The notes beneath the pieces were generated by a model. The model did no database searches. It saw only the letters and a program-made list of their open reading frames with translations, and was not told where the DNA came from. Below are positions 33,049-42,217 of a stretch of DNA of 47,548 nucleotides, piece by piece. The stretch lies in the NCBI GenBank assembly GCA_946415785.1, contig CAMKTV010000006.1, positions 1-47,548 of the forward strand, in the 5' to 3' direction. The stretch is from an uncultured Solobacterium sp. (lineage in GTDB: Bacteria > Bacillota_I > Bacilli_A > Erysipelotrichales > Erysipelotrichaceae). Each line of letters starts with the position of its first letter. Within the stretch, counting starts at the first letter, position 1. The position numbers were made by a program, and so were the translations under genes.

Positions 33049-33602
33049 GAATAATTGTAGGCTTAGGTAATCCAGGAAAGAAATATGAGAAGACTAGACA
33101 TAATACTGGCTTTTTAGTTATGGATGAAGTCATAAAGAAACTTGAGATTGAATTAGACAAAGAAAAATTTGAAGCCATCTATACAATTTATAAACACAAA
33201 GGAGAAAAGATTTATTTTGTGAAGCCTTTGACTTATATGAACAATTCAGGACTTGCTGTATCAGCTTTGATGAATTATTATAAGTTATCAACAGAAGATT
33301 TATTAGTTGTCTATGATGATTTAGATTTGCCAGTAGGTAAGATTCGTTTGCGTGAAAGTGGAAGCTGTGGTGGCCAAAATGGTATGCGCAGCATTATTGA
33401 TTTACTAGGCACAAACGAAATAAAAAGAATCAGAGTTGGTATCGGCAATGATAAATTAATTCCTACTGTTGATTATGTTTTAGGTAAAGTTTTACCTGAA
33501 GATAAAAAAGCATATAAAGAAGCACTTAAAAAAGCTAGCGAGGCAATCATCTATTATTTAGATAATGATTTTTCTAAGACAATGAGTGAATATAATAAAT
33601 GA
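33045..33602 (+). CDS. pth: Peptidyl-tRNA hydrolase
   Basis: The protein has 185 aa, the normal length. It opens with V-G-L-G-N-P-G and T-R-H-N-T-G-F (Asn9, catalytic His19), then L-T-Y-M-N-N-S-G and Y-D-D-L-D-L-P-V-G-K-I-R-L-R with the catalytic Asp. The G-G-Q-N-G-M-R segment replaces the more usual G-G-H-N-G-L. It frees tRNA from peptidyl-tRNA dropped by ribosomes. It overlaps both neighbours by ATGA. The pth-mfd pair is a common Firmicutes arrangement. Confidence 0.95.
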   Translation: MRIIVGLGNPGKKYEKTRHNTGFLVMDEVIKKLEIELDKEKFEAIYTIYKHKGEKIYFVKPLTYMNNSGLAVSALMNYYKLSTEDLLVVYDDLDLPVGKIRLRESGSCGGQNGMRSIIDLLGTNEIKRIRVGIGNDKLIPTVDYVLGKVLPEDKKAYKEALKKASEAIIYYLDNDFSKTMSEYNK

Positions 33603-36600
33603 AATATTTAAATCTATTAAATAAAGTTGAAGATGTATTGATAAAGAAGGATGACAACTTCTTCTTTTTAACTTATAACAGTTTAATAGAAGAAGCTCTA
33701 AAAATTGTTTTTAAGACAAAGAACAGCGATAAACCAATTATTGTGATTAAAGAAAACAATTATATGGCCAATCGTTTGAAAGATATTTTATGTTCATATT
33801 TTGAAAATGATGAATTAGTTAGCTACTTGCCAGAAGAATCTTTAAGAGCTGAAGAGATTGCCTCTTCATTTGAGAATAGAGCTGAAAGATTGTTGGCGTT
33901 ATATAAGATAATTAACAGTGACAAAATTAAAGTTATTATCACTTCTCCATATGGCTATATTCGTCATTTGCCAGAAAAAGAAGTATTAAAAGAAAGCATC
34001 ATTCATCTTAAAAAAGATGATGTCATTGATAAAGAAGAATTACTTAAAAAGCTTTTTCAATTAGGCTATGAAAAGGTATCCCATGTTGAGACACCAATGA
34101 CCTTCGCAAGCAGAGGCTTCATTGTGGATCTATATAGTGTCAATTATGATAAACCAATCAGAATTGAATTCTTTGATGATGTGATTGATTCAATAAGATT
34201 ATTTGATATTAATGATCAGAGAACTTTAAAAGAAATAGATGAAGTTGATATCTGTTTTGCGAAAGATGTTTTCTTTTCTGATGATGAAAAAGAATACTTA
34301 AAGAATAATGTTGAAGCCATATCAGGTGAGATTGAAATAAGTCTTGAATATATTGAGAAAGATGTGTATCAACAATCACAATATTTCTATTATGCATATT
34401 TTAAAAAGGAACATCTTCATGATTATTTAGATGCTTATGTCTATGAAAGCGATGATAAGAAAATTCATGAACATCTAAAAATATTAAGTGATGAAACCAT
34501 AGCTTATATTCAAGAGATGTATGAAGTTAAAAGACTGCCATTAAAGTTTTATGTCTATGGCGATTTTAATCGTTTGTTGCCTGCTAGAAATGTAATCAAA
34601 GGCGAAGCCTTTAAAGAAGCGTTCTCTAAAATCAGTGAAGTTGATTTACCTTTAGGTAACATTGATTATTTAATGGGCTTAATAGATAAAGAAAATGCCA
34701 AGCATAAACTAATTGTCTTACAGGATAAAGAAGCCAGTGAAGTAATAAATTCTTTAAATAAATTGAATATCCCTTATTCTATTTTTGAAGATGAACTTAA
34801 AGAAGGAATTAATTTCTTATATGGCGATATTTATGGTGGCTTTGTATTAAAAGATTTAGATTTAACTGTTTATACAAATAATGAATTATATAAACAAAGA
34901 AAGACTCATGGCCGTTTCTTCTCTAAATATGCTGAGGCCAGAACCCTCAATTCTTATGAAGAATTAAACAGAGGTGATTATGTTGTACATGATCAATATG
35001 GAATTGGCCAATATGTATCAATAGAAACTAAAAAGATTAATGGTATCGCTTTAGATTATTTAAGAATCATCTTTAAAGGTAATGAAGAATTGCTGGTACC
35101 TTTATCACAATTCTCTTTAGTGCGTAAATATGTTTCAAAAGATGGCGTTATTCCTAAACTAAATCGTTTAGGTTCTAAAGAATGGAGTGAAACTAAAAAG
35201 AGGGTTGCGGAAAATGTTGACCAGATTGCAGAGACACTTATTGCCTTATATGCGAAACGTAATGAAGAAATAGGTTTTGCGTTTAGCGAAGACAACGAAC
35301 TTCAGAAAGAATTTGAAGATGATTTTATTTATGAATTAACTGATGATCAAATAACAGCTATTCAAGAAGTTAAAGCTGATATGGAAAGTAAAAAACCAAT
35401 GGATCGTTTACTATGTGGTGATGTTGGTTTTGGAAAAACAGAAATTGCCTTAAGAGCAGCCTTTAAAGCTGTCAATGATGATAAACAGGTTGCTTATTTA
35501 TGTCCAACAACAATTCTTTCTTTACAACATTACAATACTTTCAAAACACGTTTAGAAAAATATCCTGTAAGAGTTGAACTCTTGAATAGATTTGTGTCTG
35601 ATAAAAAAGTTAAAGAAATTCTTAATGATTTAAAATTAGGAAAAGTTGATATCATCATTGGAACGCATCGTTTATTATCAAAAGATGTTAAATTTAAAGA
35701 TTTAGGTCTATTAATTATTGATGAAGAACAGCGTTTTGGGGTTGAACATAAAGAAATGATTAAGACAATGAAAGAATCAATTGATGTCTTATCACTTAGC
35801 GCAACACCAATCCCAAGGACTTTACAGATGTCATTAATTGGTATTAGAGGTTTATCAACTCTTGATACGCCACCTTTAAACCGTTATCCTGTTTTGACAT
35901 ATGTCGTACAGAAAAATGAAAATCTGATTAAAGAAGTTATCATGAGAGAACTTGAAAGAAAGGGACAGGTCTTTTTCTTATATAACAATACTGAAACAAT
36001 ACATCGTGTTGCCAACAAGATTTCTAAAGATATTCCTTATGCGAAAGTTGAAGTTGTACATGGCAAGATGAGTGCAGATGAAATTGAAGATGTCATGTAT
36101 CGTTTCTATAATGGTGAAATCAATGTCTTAGTTTGTACAACAATAGTAGAAACTGGACTGGACGTACCAAATGCCAATACCATTATTATTGATAATGCAC
36201 AAAACTTTGGCTTATCACAACTTTATCAGATTAAAGGCCGAGTTGGCAGAAGTGATAGAGTAGCTTATGCCTATTTACTGATACCTGAAGGTAAAGAATT
36301 AAGTGAAGTTTCAAATAAACGTCTAGAAGCTATTAAGGAATTTGCTTCACTTGGAAGCGGTTATAAGATTGCGATGCGTGATTTAACAATCAGAGGTGCT
36401 GGTGATTTACTTGGTCAGCAGCAGTCAGGCTTTATTGATAATGTCGGTTTAGATCTGTATTTATCAATGTTAAATAGAGCCATCAAGATTAAGAAAGGTG
36501 AAGAAGTAGAAGAAGAAAAAGAAAAAGTCAGAGTCAACATACCTCTTGAATCATATATTCCAGAACAGTTCTCTAATAATGATTATGAAAAATTAAATCT

Positions 36601-36979
36601 ATATCATGAATTAGATAAGATTGATAATAAAAATGATTTGTTAGATTTCTATTTAAAGATTCAGGATGAATATGGACATCTTCCTAAAGAAATCGAAGCT
36701 CTGTTTAATAAAAAGAAACTTGAATTATTAATAAATCTTAATTCAATTGATAGAATCATCGTTAAGGATGGTATCTTTAGAATTATTTTAAGTGAAGAAT
36801 ATTCTGATAATATTGATGGCTTAAAATTGTTTGAATTCTGTAATAATCTATCTAGAGATATTAAGATCAGTTATCATGCGAACAAATTAGAATTAAGTAT
36901 TGTAAAGGAAAGTAGTGGCATTGATAAAATCATGCAGCTGGTAGATAATTTAGATAAACTAAGAAAAGATGCGAATTGA
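33599..36979 (+). CDS. mfd: Transcription-repair coupling factor Mfd
   Basis: The protein has 1126 aa. The N-terminal UvrB-like region (about 1-330) carries G-F-I-V-D-L-Y. The RNA polymerase-interacting CarD-like domain begins near G-D-Y-V-V-H-D-Q-Y-G-I-G-Q-Y (about 459). The SF2 motor has C-G-D-V-G-F-G-K-T-E (about 606), D-E-E-Q-R-F-G (about 708) and L-S-A-T-P-I-P-R-T (about 734), with the TRG motif downstream. The C-terminal domain lies from about 980. It pushes stalled RNA polymerase off lesions and recruits UvrA. It is coupled to pth by ATGA and overlaps rqcP by 11 bases. Confidence 0.95.
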   Translation: MKYLNLLNKVEDVLIKKDDNFFFLTYNSLIEEALKIVFKTKNSDKPIIVIKENNYMANRLKDILCSYFENDELVSYLPEESLRAEEIASSFENRAERLLALYKIINSDKIKVIITSPYGYIRHLPEKEVLKESIIHLKKDDVIDKEELLKKLFQLGYEKVSHVETPMTFASRGFIVDLYSVNYDKPIRIEFFDDVIDSIRLFDINDQRTLKEIDEVDICFAKDVFFSDDEKEYLKNNVEAISGEIEISLEYIEKDVYQQSQYFYYAYFKKEHLHDYLDAYVYESDDKKIHEHLKILSDETIAYIQEMYEVKRLPLKFYVYGDFNRLLPARNVIKGEAFKEAFSKISEVDLPLGNIDYLMGLIDKENAKHKLIVLQDKEASEVINSLNKLNIPYSIFEDELKEGINFLYGDIYGGFVLKDLDLTVYTNNELYKQRKTHGRFFSKYAEARTLNSYEELNRGDYVVHDQYGIGQYVSIETKKINGIALDYLRIIFKGNEELLVPLSQFSLVRKYVSKDGVIPKLNRLGSKEWSETKKRVAENVDQIAETLIALYAKRNEEIGFAFSEDNELQKEFEDDFIYELTDDQITAIQEVKADMESKKPMDRLLCGDVGFGKTEIALRAAFKAVNDDKQVAYLCPTTILSLQHYNTFKTRLEKYPVRVELLNRFVSDKKVKEILNDLKLGKVDIIIGTHRLLSKDVKFKDLGLLIIDEEQRFGVEHKEMIKTMKESIDVLSLSATPIPRTLQMSLIGIRGLSTLDTPPLNRYPVLTYVVQKNENLIKEVIMRELERKGQVFFLYNNTETIHRVANKISKDIPYAKVEVVHGKMSADEIEDVMYRFYNGEINVLVCTTIVETGLDVPNANTIIIDNAQNFGLSQLYQIKGRVGRSDRVAYAYLLIPEGKELSEVSNKRLEAIKEFASLGSGYKIAMRDLTIRGAGDLLGQQQSGFIDNVGLDLYLSMLNRAIKIKKGEEVEEEKEKVRVNIPLESYIPEQFSNNDYEKLNLYHELDKIDNKNDLLDFYLKIQDEYGHLPKEIEALFNKKKLELLINLNSIDRIIVKDGIFRIILSEEYSDNIDGLKLFEFCNNLSRDIKISYHANKLELSIVKESSGIDKIMQLVDNLDKLRKDAN

Positions 36980-37232
36980 TAAATATTTAAAAGTAGCGCG
37001 TATATTAAAAAGGCGACCAGTCGCTAAGGAATTAGCTCTTAATGAGCGTCTTTTTATCAATGATAAAATGGCCAAGGCCAGCAGTGAAATAAAAGTTGGT
37101 GACATCATTAAAATTGAATTTGGACATCGCACAATTAAATTTAAAGTGTTAGAAGTTAAAGAAAATGCTTCTAAACAAGAAGCCCTTGAGATGTATGAGG
37201 TTGTTGAAGAAACAAAGAGTAATGAGGTATAA
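36969..37232 (+). CDS. rqcP: S4-domain protein RqcP (Hsp15-like)
   Basis: The protein has 87 aa and is almost entirely one S4 RNA-binding domain: M-R-I-D-K-Y-L-K-V-A-R-I-L-K-R-R, then a linker and V-G-D-I-I-K-I-E-F. RqcP/YabO binds obstructed 50S subunits and drives Ala-tail synthesis with RqcH. In Bacillus it also sits between mfd-like genes and divIC, which this context reproduces. It overlaps mfd by 11 bases. Confidence 0.9.
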   Translation: MRIDKYLKVARILKRRPVAKELALNERLFINDKMAKASSEIKVGDIIKIEFGHRTIKFKVLEVKENASKQEALEMYEVVEETKSNEV

Positions 37233-37233
37233 T
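37204..37233 (+). promoter_or_regulatory. Promoter of divIC, leaderless type
   Basis: TTGAAG (37204-37209), 18-base spacer, TATAAT (37228-37233), then exactly 6 bases to the ATG at 37240. It lies inside the end of rqcP. Confidence 0.55.
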
Positions 37234-37239
37234 TAGCCC

Positions 37240-37557
37240 ATGACGCAAAAAAAGAAAGTCAGAAGATTAAATAAGAAACTTAAAAGTAAAATTATCTCGA
37301 TTTTTTTGATTGTGATTGCGATAGTTATTTCAATAAGAGTTTCTAAACAGGTTCATCATTTCTATACATTAACCAAACAGGCTAAATTAGTAGAAGCTGA
37401 ACTGATAAAGCTTCAAGATGAGAATGCGGCATTATATACAACGAAGAATAAATTAGAAGATCCTAATTATGTCACAACCTTTGCCAGAGGAGAATATATG
37501 TTCTCTAAAGGTGATGAGAAAGTCTTCTATTTACCTTCAAATGATGATAATGATTAA
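37240..37557 (+). CDS. divIC: Septum formation protein DivIC (FtsB-like)
   Basis: The protein has 105 aa. It has a basic cytoplasmic N-terminus (R-R-L-N-K-K-L-K-S-K), one membrane helix (about 19-37), and an extracytoplasmic coiled coil (A-K-L-V-E-A-E-L-I-K-L-Q-D-E-N) followed by the conserved D-P-N-Y-V-T-T-F-A-R-G-E-Y segment. DivIC with FtsL and DivIB forms the divisome core complex. Its location after rqcP matches Bacillus. No SD is properly spaced; a TATAAT 6 bases upstream suggests its own leaderless transcript. Confidence 0.88.
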   Translation: MTQKKKVRRLNKKLKSKIISIFLIVIAIVISIRVSKQVHHFYTLTKQAKLVEAELIKLQDENAALYTTKNKLEDPNYVTTFARGEYMFSKGDEKVFYLPSNDDND

Positions 37558-37582
37558 GCTTCTCAAAAAAGAGAAGTTTTTT
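37556..37582 (+). terminator. Terminator after divIC
   Basis: CTTCTC (37559-37564), loop AAAAAA, GAGAAG (37571-37576), then six T residues; A-T pairs extend the stem. Confidence 0.8.
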
Positions 37583-37614
37583 ATAGGAATTTTAGATTTT
37601 TTTGGTAACAATAA

Positions 37615-37620
37615 TATAGA
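37615..37620 (+). promoter_or_regulatory. -10 element of the nudix-rsmI operon
   Basis: TATAGA lies 6 bases before the ATG at 37627, with TTTAGA at 37591-37596 as a weak -35. A GAGGG at 37619-37623 could instead act as an SD, so leaderless initiation is less certain here. Confidence 0.4.
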
Positions 37621-37626
37621 GGGACA

Positions 37627-38160
37627 ATGGAAAAGAGATTAAACAGAAAAGTTATATATCAGGGGAAAATACTCGATTTATGTGTTGATGATATTCAGAT
37701 AGATGATGGCGCAAAAGCATTTAGAGAAGTTGTCTTACATAATGGGGGTGTTTGTATAGCCTTAAAGGATTTAAGTGACAACAAATATTTTTTAGTTAAA
37801 CAATATCGTTATGTTCAAGATAAAGAGATGTTAGAATTCTGTGCAGGCAAGATTGAAAAAGGTGAAGATGTCGATATAGCGATAATAAGAGAAGCTAAAG
37901 AAGAACTTGGCTATGATGTATTAAATCTTAAGAAAATGGGCCAGATTATTCCTACATGTGCCTATACAAGTGAAAAGATTCATTTGTATTATGGAGAAAA
38001 AGGTGAATATGTAGGTCAGGAATTTGATGATGATGAAAGATTATCTATTTATAAATACAGTTTTAAAGAAATAAAAGAGATGATTAAAGAAGGAATAATT
38101 GATGACGCTAAAACAATTGCCTTAATGTATCATATAGAAATGGAAGGTTTAGATGTCTAA
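37627..38160 (+). CDS. Nudix hydrolase, ADP-ribose pyrophosphatase-like
   Basis: The protein has 177 aa. The Nudix box is complete: G-K-I-E-K-G-E, seven residues, R-E-A-K-E-E-L-G-Y, with the metal-binding Glu pair. The preceding V-K-Q-Y-R and E-F-C-A-G are typical of the ADP-ribose/NDP-sugar subfamily (NudF-like). It probably hydrolyses ADP-ribose or a similar nucleoside diphosphate derivative. It begins a long operon and overlaps the next gene by 8 bases. Confidence 0.9.
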   Translation: MEKRLNRKVIYQGKILDLCVDDIQIDDGAKAFREVVLHNGGVCIALKDLSDNKYFLVKQYRYVQDKEMLEFCAGKIEKGEDVDIAIIREAKEELGYDVLNLKKMGQIIPTCAYTSEKIHLYYGEKGEYVGQEFDDDERLSIYKYSFKEIKEMIKEGIIDDAKTIALMYHIEMEGLDV

Positions 38161-38953
38161 TTTTGATGAATTAGTTGAAGAAGTATCGGCGCTTGTGGAT
38201 ATAAAAGAAATTGAAGAACACTTCGATAACTTTTTTATAGCTGCCAATTTCCCATATTACGAGATAGATGGTGACGCAAACGAAGAAGAAAAGAAGGCCA
38301 TCTTTAGAATGTTTAATGATGATGACACTATTTTAAATAGAGCTTTAGATGTTTTAGATGATTATCCATTATGTGTAGAAGCTAATTATGTCTGTTTACG
38401 TTTAAATGATGAAACAAGACAGGATTCTAGATTTAACGCCTTATATTCAAAGAATTATGAATATGAAGACTATACAAGTTATTCAAAAAAAGCTTATATC
38501 ATGGTTCTTAGAATGTATGCGACTTTTTTAACTGGTATACAGAATTTCACAAAGGCAATTAAAATCTATAATAAAATCCTTTCTTTAAAAAAGGAAAGAG
38601 ATGATGAAATCATTTATCGTTTAGGCTGTCTATATGGCTTAACTGAAAATGCGCAAGCTTTCTATGATTTATATCAAAAAGAAGATTTTAACAGAATAGA
38701 AGACTATTTATTATTATTGGTTGTCTTATTAAAACACGAAGACGAATTAAAGGCTCAAGAAGTGTTCGCTGATTTTCTTCATAAATATAAATATGTTGAC
38801 TATATTGATCACATCTGGGATTTAGAAGGAAACGATGATCCTGAAGCAGTTGTATTTCAAGATTGTGTTGAAGCCTGTTTTACAGATCTGCTTTCAATCC
38901 CTTATTTCTTTTCTTGGTGTGCAAATAATAAAGAGAGGAGTTATCGTTCATGA
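38153..38953 (+). CDS. Hypothetical TPR-like helical protein
   Basis: The protein has 266 aa and is not recognised as a named family. It is acidic, cytosolic and helical. The segment T-K-A-I-K-I-Y-N-K-I-L-S-L near residue 140 and repeated helix pairs resemble tetratricopeptide units, which would make it an adaptor. It overlaps the nudix gene by 8 bases and queT by 4 bases, so it is co-translated with both. Confidence 0.65.
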   Translation: MSNFDELVEEVSALVDIKEIEEHFDNFFIAANFPYYEIDGDANEEEKKAIFRMFNDDDTILNRALDVLDDYPLCVEANYVCLRLNDETRQDSRFNALYSKNYEYEDYTSYSKKAYIMVLRMYATFLTGIQNFTKAIKIYNKILSLKKERDDEIIYRLGCLYGLTENAQAFYDLYQKEDFNRIEDYLLLLVVLLKHEDELKAQEVFADFLHKYKYVDYIDHIWDLEGNDDPEAVVFQDCVEACFTDLLSIPYFFSWCANNKERSYRS

Positions 38954-39459
38954 ACAGCAGAAAGGTTGCTTTATATAGTATAGTAATTGGCGCATATGTA
39001 GCCATAAGTATTGCCCTAGGAGCTTTTTCCTTTGGTATGATTCAGGTAAGAATCGCTGAAGTATTTGTCTTATTATGTTTAATTAAACTAGAATATACAA
39101 TTCCTTTGACTGTAGCGTGCCTTGTGACTAATATCATAGGCATCAGTATGGGAATTAATTTCCCATTAGATTTTATCTTTGGTACATTAGCTACACTTCT
39201 TTCATGTCTAACTGCCTATTATTTTAGAAATAAATTGTGGCTTAATTTACCAATACTATCATTATTAATGCCTTGTATATTTAATGGCATCATCATTGGT
39301 TTAGAGATTGCTTATTATGGTGAAGTATTTAATTTCGCGACATTTGCCTTAAATGGTGCCTTTGTATTTTTAGGTGAATTTATTTCTTGTGTTATTTTAG
39401 GATGTCTATTATATAAACCATTTTTAAGCATCTATCATAAGTTTATGCAAGAAGATTAA
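38950..39459 (+). CDS. queT: QueT-family transporter (queuosine precursor ECF S component)
   Basis: This 169-aa protein has five or six helices and QueT features: Q-V-R-I-A-E-V-F-V-L near residue 32, L-V-T-N-I-I-G near 55 and D-F-I-F-G-T-L-A-T-L-L-S near 72. It would capture a queuosine precursor such as preQ1 or queuine for an energy-coupling factor transporter whose ATPases are encoded elsewhere. AGAGGAG lies before the ATG. No preQ1 riboswitch is possible upstream, because the gene overlaps its neighbour. Confidence 0.85.
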   Translation: MNSRKVALYSIVIGAYVAISIALGAFSFGMIQVRIAEVFVLLCLIKLEYTIPLTVACLVTNIIGISMGINFPLDFIFGTLATLLSCLTAYYFRNKLWLNLPILSLLMPCIFNGIIIGLEIAYYGEVFNFATFALNGAFVFLGEFISCVILGCLLYKPFLSIYHKFMQED

Positions 39460-39464
39460 TTGGG

Positions 39465-39470
39465 TATAAT
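39465..39470 (+). promoter_or_regulatory. -10 element of the 39477 gene, leaderless type
   Basis: TATAAT lies exactly 6 bases before the ATG at 39477 and no SD is present. This would drive tmk-holB-ricT-rsmI from inside the operon. Confidence 0.55.
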
Positions 39471-39476
39471 TGAATT

Positions 39477-39767
39477 ATGGATATTGATATTAAAGAATTA
39501 GAAAATATTAAAACTGAATTAGATAGTCTTGATGAAAATGAAGTTGTTTTTATCAAGGAAGGACAAGAAGACAAATATGTCATTATGCCTATAGGACAAT
39601 ATGAATTTATTAATGAAATCTTAAGTCCAAATCAGAATGCACCAAAAGTAAAAGTAATCAATGCGTCAAACATTGAATTGACTTATGATGAATATGAAAA
39701 TGTTAAAAGAGAAATAAATGAAATAATTGAGAAAACGTTTAAACCTAAACCGGAGAAATTGAACTAA
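39477..39767 (+). CDS. Small hypothetical protein upstream of tmk
   Basis: The protein has 96 aa and is not firmly recognised. The middle, V-V-F-I-K-E-G-Q-E-D-K-Y-V-I-M-P-I-G-Q-Y-E-F, recalls the beta strands and YxF end of Phd/YefM antitoxins, but no toxin gene follows and the C-terminus is only a charged helix. The last base of its stop codon is the first base of tmk's ATG (TAATG). A TATAAT sits 6 bases before its SD-less ATG, so it may be the leading gene of a leaderless transcript. Confidence 0.6.
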   Translation: MDIDIKELENIKTELDSLDENEVVFIKEGQEDKYVIMPIGQYEFINEILSPNQNAPKVKVINASNIELTYDEYENVKREINEIIEKTFKPKPEKLN

Positions 39768-40390
39768 TGTCAAAAGGATATTTTATTGTATTAGAAGGAC
39801 CTGATGGTTCTGGCAAGAGCACAGTTTGCGATATTGTTTGCGAGAAACTAATTAATGAGGGCTATCAAATTGTTCATACCAGAGAACCTGGTGGTATTGA
39901 AATAGCTGAAGAAATAAGAAACATCATTCTTGATCCAAAAAATACAGCCATGGATGCTAAGACCGAAGCATTATTATATGCCGCAAGCCGTCGCCAACAT
40001 CTAGTAGAAAAGGTTGTACCAGCTAAAAAGGAAGGCAAGATTGTAATCTGTGAACGTTTTGTCTATTCTTCTTTAGCATATCAGGGATATGGCAGAAGGC
40101 TTGGCTTTGATGATATTTTAAAAATCAACGAATTTGCGATTGGTGAAGATTATCCTGATATGACTATTTATTTAGACATCAATGAAGAAGAAGGTCTTAA
40201 AAGAATTGAAAAGCGTACTTTTAAAGATCGTTTAGATAAAGAATCTCTAGATTTTCATCATCTAGTTAATGAAGGCTATAAAGCTGTATTAGAAAGATTT
40301 AAAGACACAAAAGTCGTTGATGCTTCTAAAACAATTGATGAAGTAGTTAATGAAGTATATAAGATAATAATTGATTTAATTCATGATTAA
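39767..40390 (+). CDS. tmk: Thymidylate kinase
   Basis: The protein has 207 aa, the usual length. P-loop G-P-D-G-S-G-K-S-T is at 11-19. T-R-E-P-G-G near 37 is the dTMP-binding motif, and R-F-V-Y-S-S-L-A-Y-Q-G near 92 is the D/E-R-Y/F motif. It phosphorylates dTMP to dTDP. It is followed, with an 8-base overlap, by holB, then ricT and rsmI, the standard Firmicutes order, which distinguishes it from the TMK-like gene at 313. Confidence 0.95.
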   Translation: MSKGYFIVLEGPDGSGKSTVCDIVCEKLINEGYQIVHTREPGGIEIAEEIRNIILDPKNTAMDAKTEALLYAASRRQHLVEKVVPAKKEGKIVICERFVYSSLAYQGYGRRLGFDDILKINEFAIGEDYPDMTIYLDINEEEGLKRIEKRTFKDRLDKESLDFHHLVNEGYKAVLERFKDTKVVDASKTIDEVVNEVYKIIIDLIHD

Positions 40391-41333
40391 AGAAATATTA
40401 AAAGAAAAAGAAACTGTGGCCTATCTTAGTTTAAGAAATGATTTAAAGAATCATCATTTAGCCCACAGTTATTTATTATATGGAGAATTAAATCCTTTAA
40501 AGAAGGATGCGGCTTTCTTATTAGCTCAAAGCATCATTGAAGGAAAAGATGATTTCGCCTGTGAAGAATGTAATACATGCAAAAGAATTAAGAATAATGA
40601 ATATTTTGATGTCTTTTATATTGATGGGCACGCTTCATTAATTAAGAAAGACCAAATTGAATATCTGATGAAAGAATTATCTAAAACAGCATTAGAAGAA
40701 GCCAACAAGAAAGTATATATTATTGATAACATCAATAACGCAACTTCTAAAGTATTGAACATGATTCTTAAATTCATGGAAGAACCTCATGGACAGGACA
40801 TCTATGGTATTTTTATCTCTGATAATATTGATACCTTATTAGAAACAATTGTTTCAAGATGTCAAAAGATTCCTTTTATGACAAGAGATTTTTCATTCTT
40901 AATAAAAGAATATGAAAATAGAGACTTTGATTATATTGATGCCTATTTGATAAGCAACATTAAACATGAATTATTAGATATTAATACTGATAATTACAAC
41001 TTAGGAAAAGAATTTGTCTATAAGACAATTGATAATTTAAACAATATAAAATACATTCCGATATTATATTCAAGAGAATTCTTTAACATTATTCCTAAAG
41101 AAGCAGTTAAAGAAGTGACAGATTATTATTTAGATATCTTTATTCAGATATTAGAAGATGCTTTAAATGATAGAAAAACAGATGATGAAGAATATGATTA
41201 TTATATTGATCTTTTAAAACAAAATGATATTTCAAAATTATTAAATATCTTCTTAGATGCCAAGAATAAAACAAATATTCCTGTAAACAGAGGACTCTTG
41301 TTTGACCAAATTGCAGCTAAGATAATATTATAA
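40383..41333 (+). CDS. holB: DNA polymerase III delta' subunit HolB
   Basis: The protein has 316 aa. It has the AAA+ clamp-loader fold without a functional P-loop (L-L-Y-G-E-L-N-P-L-K), as expected for delta'. A zinc-binding cysteine group C-E-E-C-N-T-C-K is near residue 60. I-D-N-I-N-N-A-T-S-K-V-L-N-M-I-L-K-F-M-E-E-P near 117-137 is the diagnostic region. C-terminal helices pack in the clamp-loader ring. It overlaps tmk by 8 bases. Confidence 0.92.
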   Translation: MIKEILKEKETVAYLSLRNDLKNHHLAHSYLLYGELNPLKKDAAFLLAQSIIEGKDDFACEECNTCKRIKNNEYFDVFYIDGHASLIKKDQIEYLMKELSKTALEEANKKVYIIDNINNATSKVLNMILKFMEEPHGQDIYGIFISDNIDTLLETIVSRCQKIPFMTRDFSFLIKEYENRDFDYIDAYLISNIKHELLDINTDNYNLGKEFVYKTIDNLNNIKYIPILYSREFFNIIPKEAVKEVTDYYLDIFIQILEDALNDRKTDDEEYDYYIDLLKQNDISKLLNIFLDAKNKTNIPVNRGLLFDQIAAKIIL

Positions 41334-41347
41334 AGTGGGAGTTTATT

Positions 41348-42217
41348 ATGAGTGAAATTATTAAATATTTATCGGTAAGATTTCAAACTACCAATAAGAC
41401 ATATACGTTTTATACAAATGATTTGTCAATCAAAAAAGATGATGCTGTTGTAGTAGAAACTCAGCGTGGTGTTGAATATGCGAAAGTCATCACTGAACCT
41501 TTTGACCATCCAAATGTTGATTTTGAAATAAAACCAATCATCAGAAAAGCTAATCAAAATGATGAGGAACAGTTCTTACAGAATCAAAGAGATTGTTTAG
41601 CAGCCAAAGATATTTGCCAAGAAGAAGCAGACAATTTAAATCTAGGCATGAATATCTTATCAGCTGAATATACATTAGACAGGACTAAAATAACTTTTAT
41701 TTATGTCGCAGATGATCGCGTAGATTTTAGAGAATTATTAAAAGTATTAGCATCTATATTCAGATGTCGTATTGATTTAAGACAAGTTGGCACAAGAGAT
41801 AAAGCGAAGATGGTGTCTGGTATTGGCCAATGTGGAAGACAACTATGTTGTGCTAAATACATTTCTGATTTTGATCGTATTTCAATCAATATGGCAAAGA
41901 ATCAGCTGTTGGCATTAAACATTCAAAAACTGTCAGGACAGTGTGGCAATTTAATGTGCTGCTTAAAATATGAAGATGAAGCATATAAGGACTTAAGAAA
42001 AGATTTGCCAAAGATTAATTCTTTTGTGGAATATGATGGTGAAAAATATCGTATCACTTCAATGAATGTCATTGCCAGAACATGTAAATTAGAAAATCAT
42101 GAACATGCGATATTTATTACATTAGATGATCTGGTTAAATATGGCAAGTATCAGATTGGAAACAATAAAGAAGAAGATATTGAAGATAAGGAAATAAATA
42201 ATCTTGAAGAAATCTAA
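41348..42217 (+). CDS. ricT: RicT/YaaT, PSP1-domain protein
   Basis: The protein has 289 aa. The PSP1 core follows an N-terminal strand region. The cysteine motifs G-Q-C-G-R-Q-L-C-C-A-K-Y and G-Q-C-G-N-L-M-C-C-L-K-Y near 158-213 are diagnostic. In Bacillus, RicT (YaaT) forms a complex with RicA and RicF that binds Fe-S clusters, is needed for RNase Y-dependent mRNA maturation and affects Spo0A phosphorelay. It is encoded between holB and rsmI as in related genomes. GGGAG precedes the ATG. Confidence 0.93.
   Translation: MSEIIKYLSVRFQTTNKTYTFYTNDLSIKKDDAVVVETQRGVEYAKVITEPFDHPNVDFEIKPIIRKANQNDEEQFLQNQRDCLAAKDICQEEADNLNLGMNILSAEYTLDRTKITFIYVADDRVDFRELLKVLASIFRCRIDLRQVGTRDKAKMVSGIGQCGRQLCCAKYISDFDRISINMAKNQLLALNIQKLSGQCGNLMCCLKYEDEAYKDLRKDLPKINSFVEYDGEKYRITSMNVIARTCKLENHEHAIFITLDDLVKYGKYQIGNNKEEDIEDKEINNLEEI

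Noticed and set aside
38940-38952. preQ1 riboswitch for queT
   Set aside because: queT overlaps the preceding gene, leaving no untranslated space for an aptamer.
39477-39767. Type II toxin-antitoxin locus
   Set aside because: Only a loose Phd-like pattern was seen, and the adjacent downstream gene is tmk, not a toxin.
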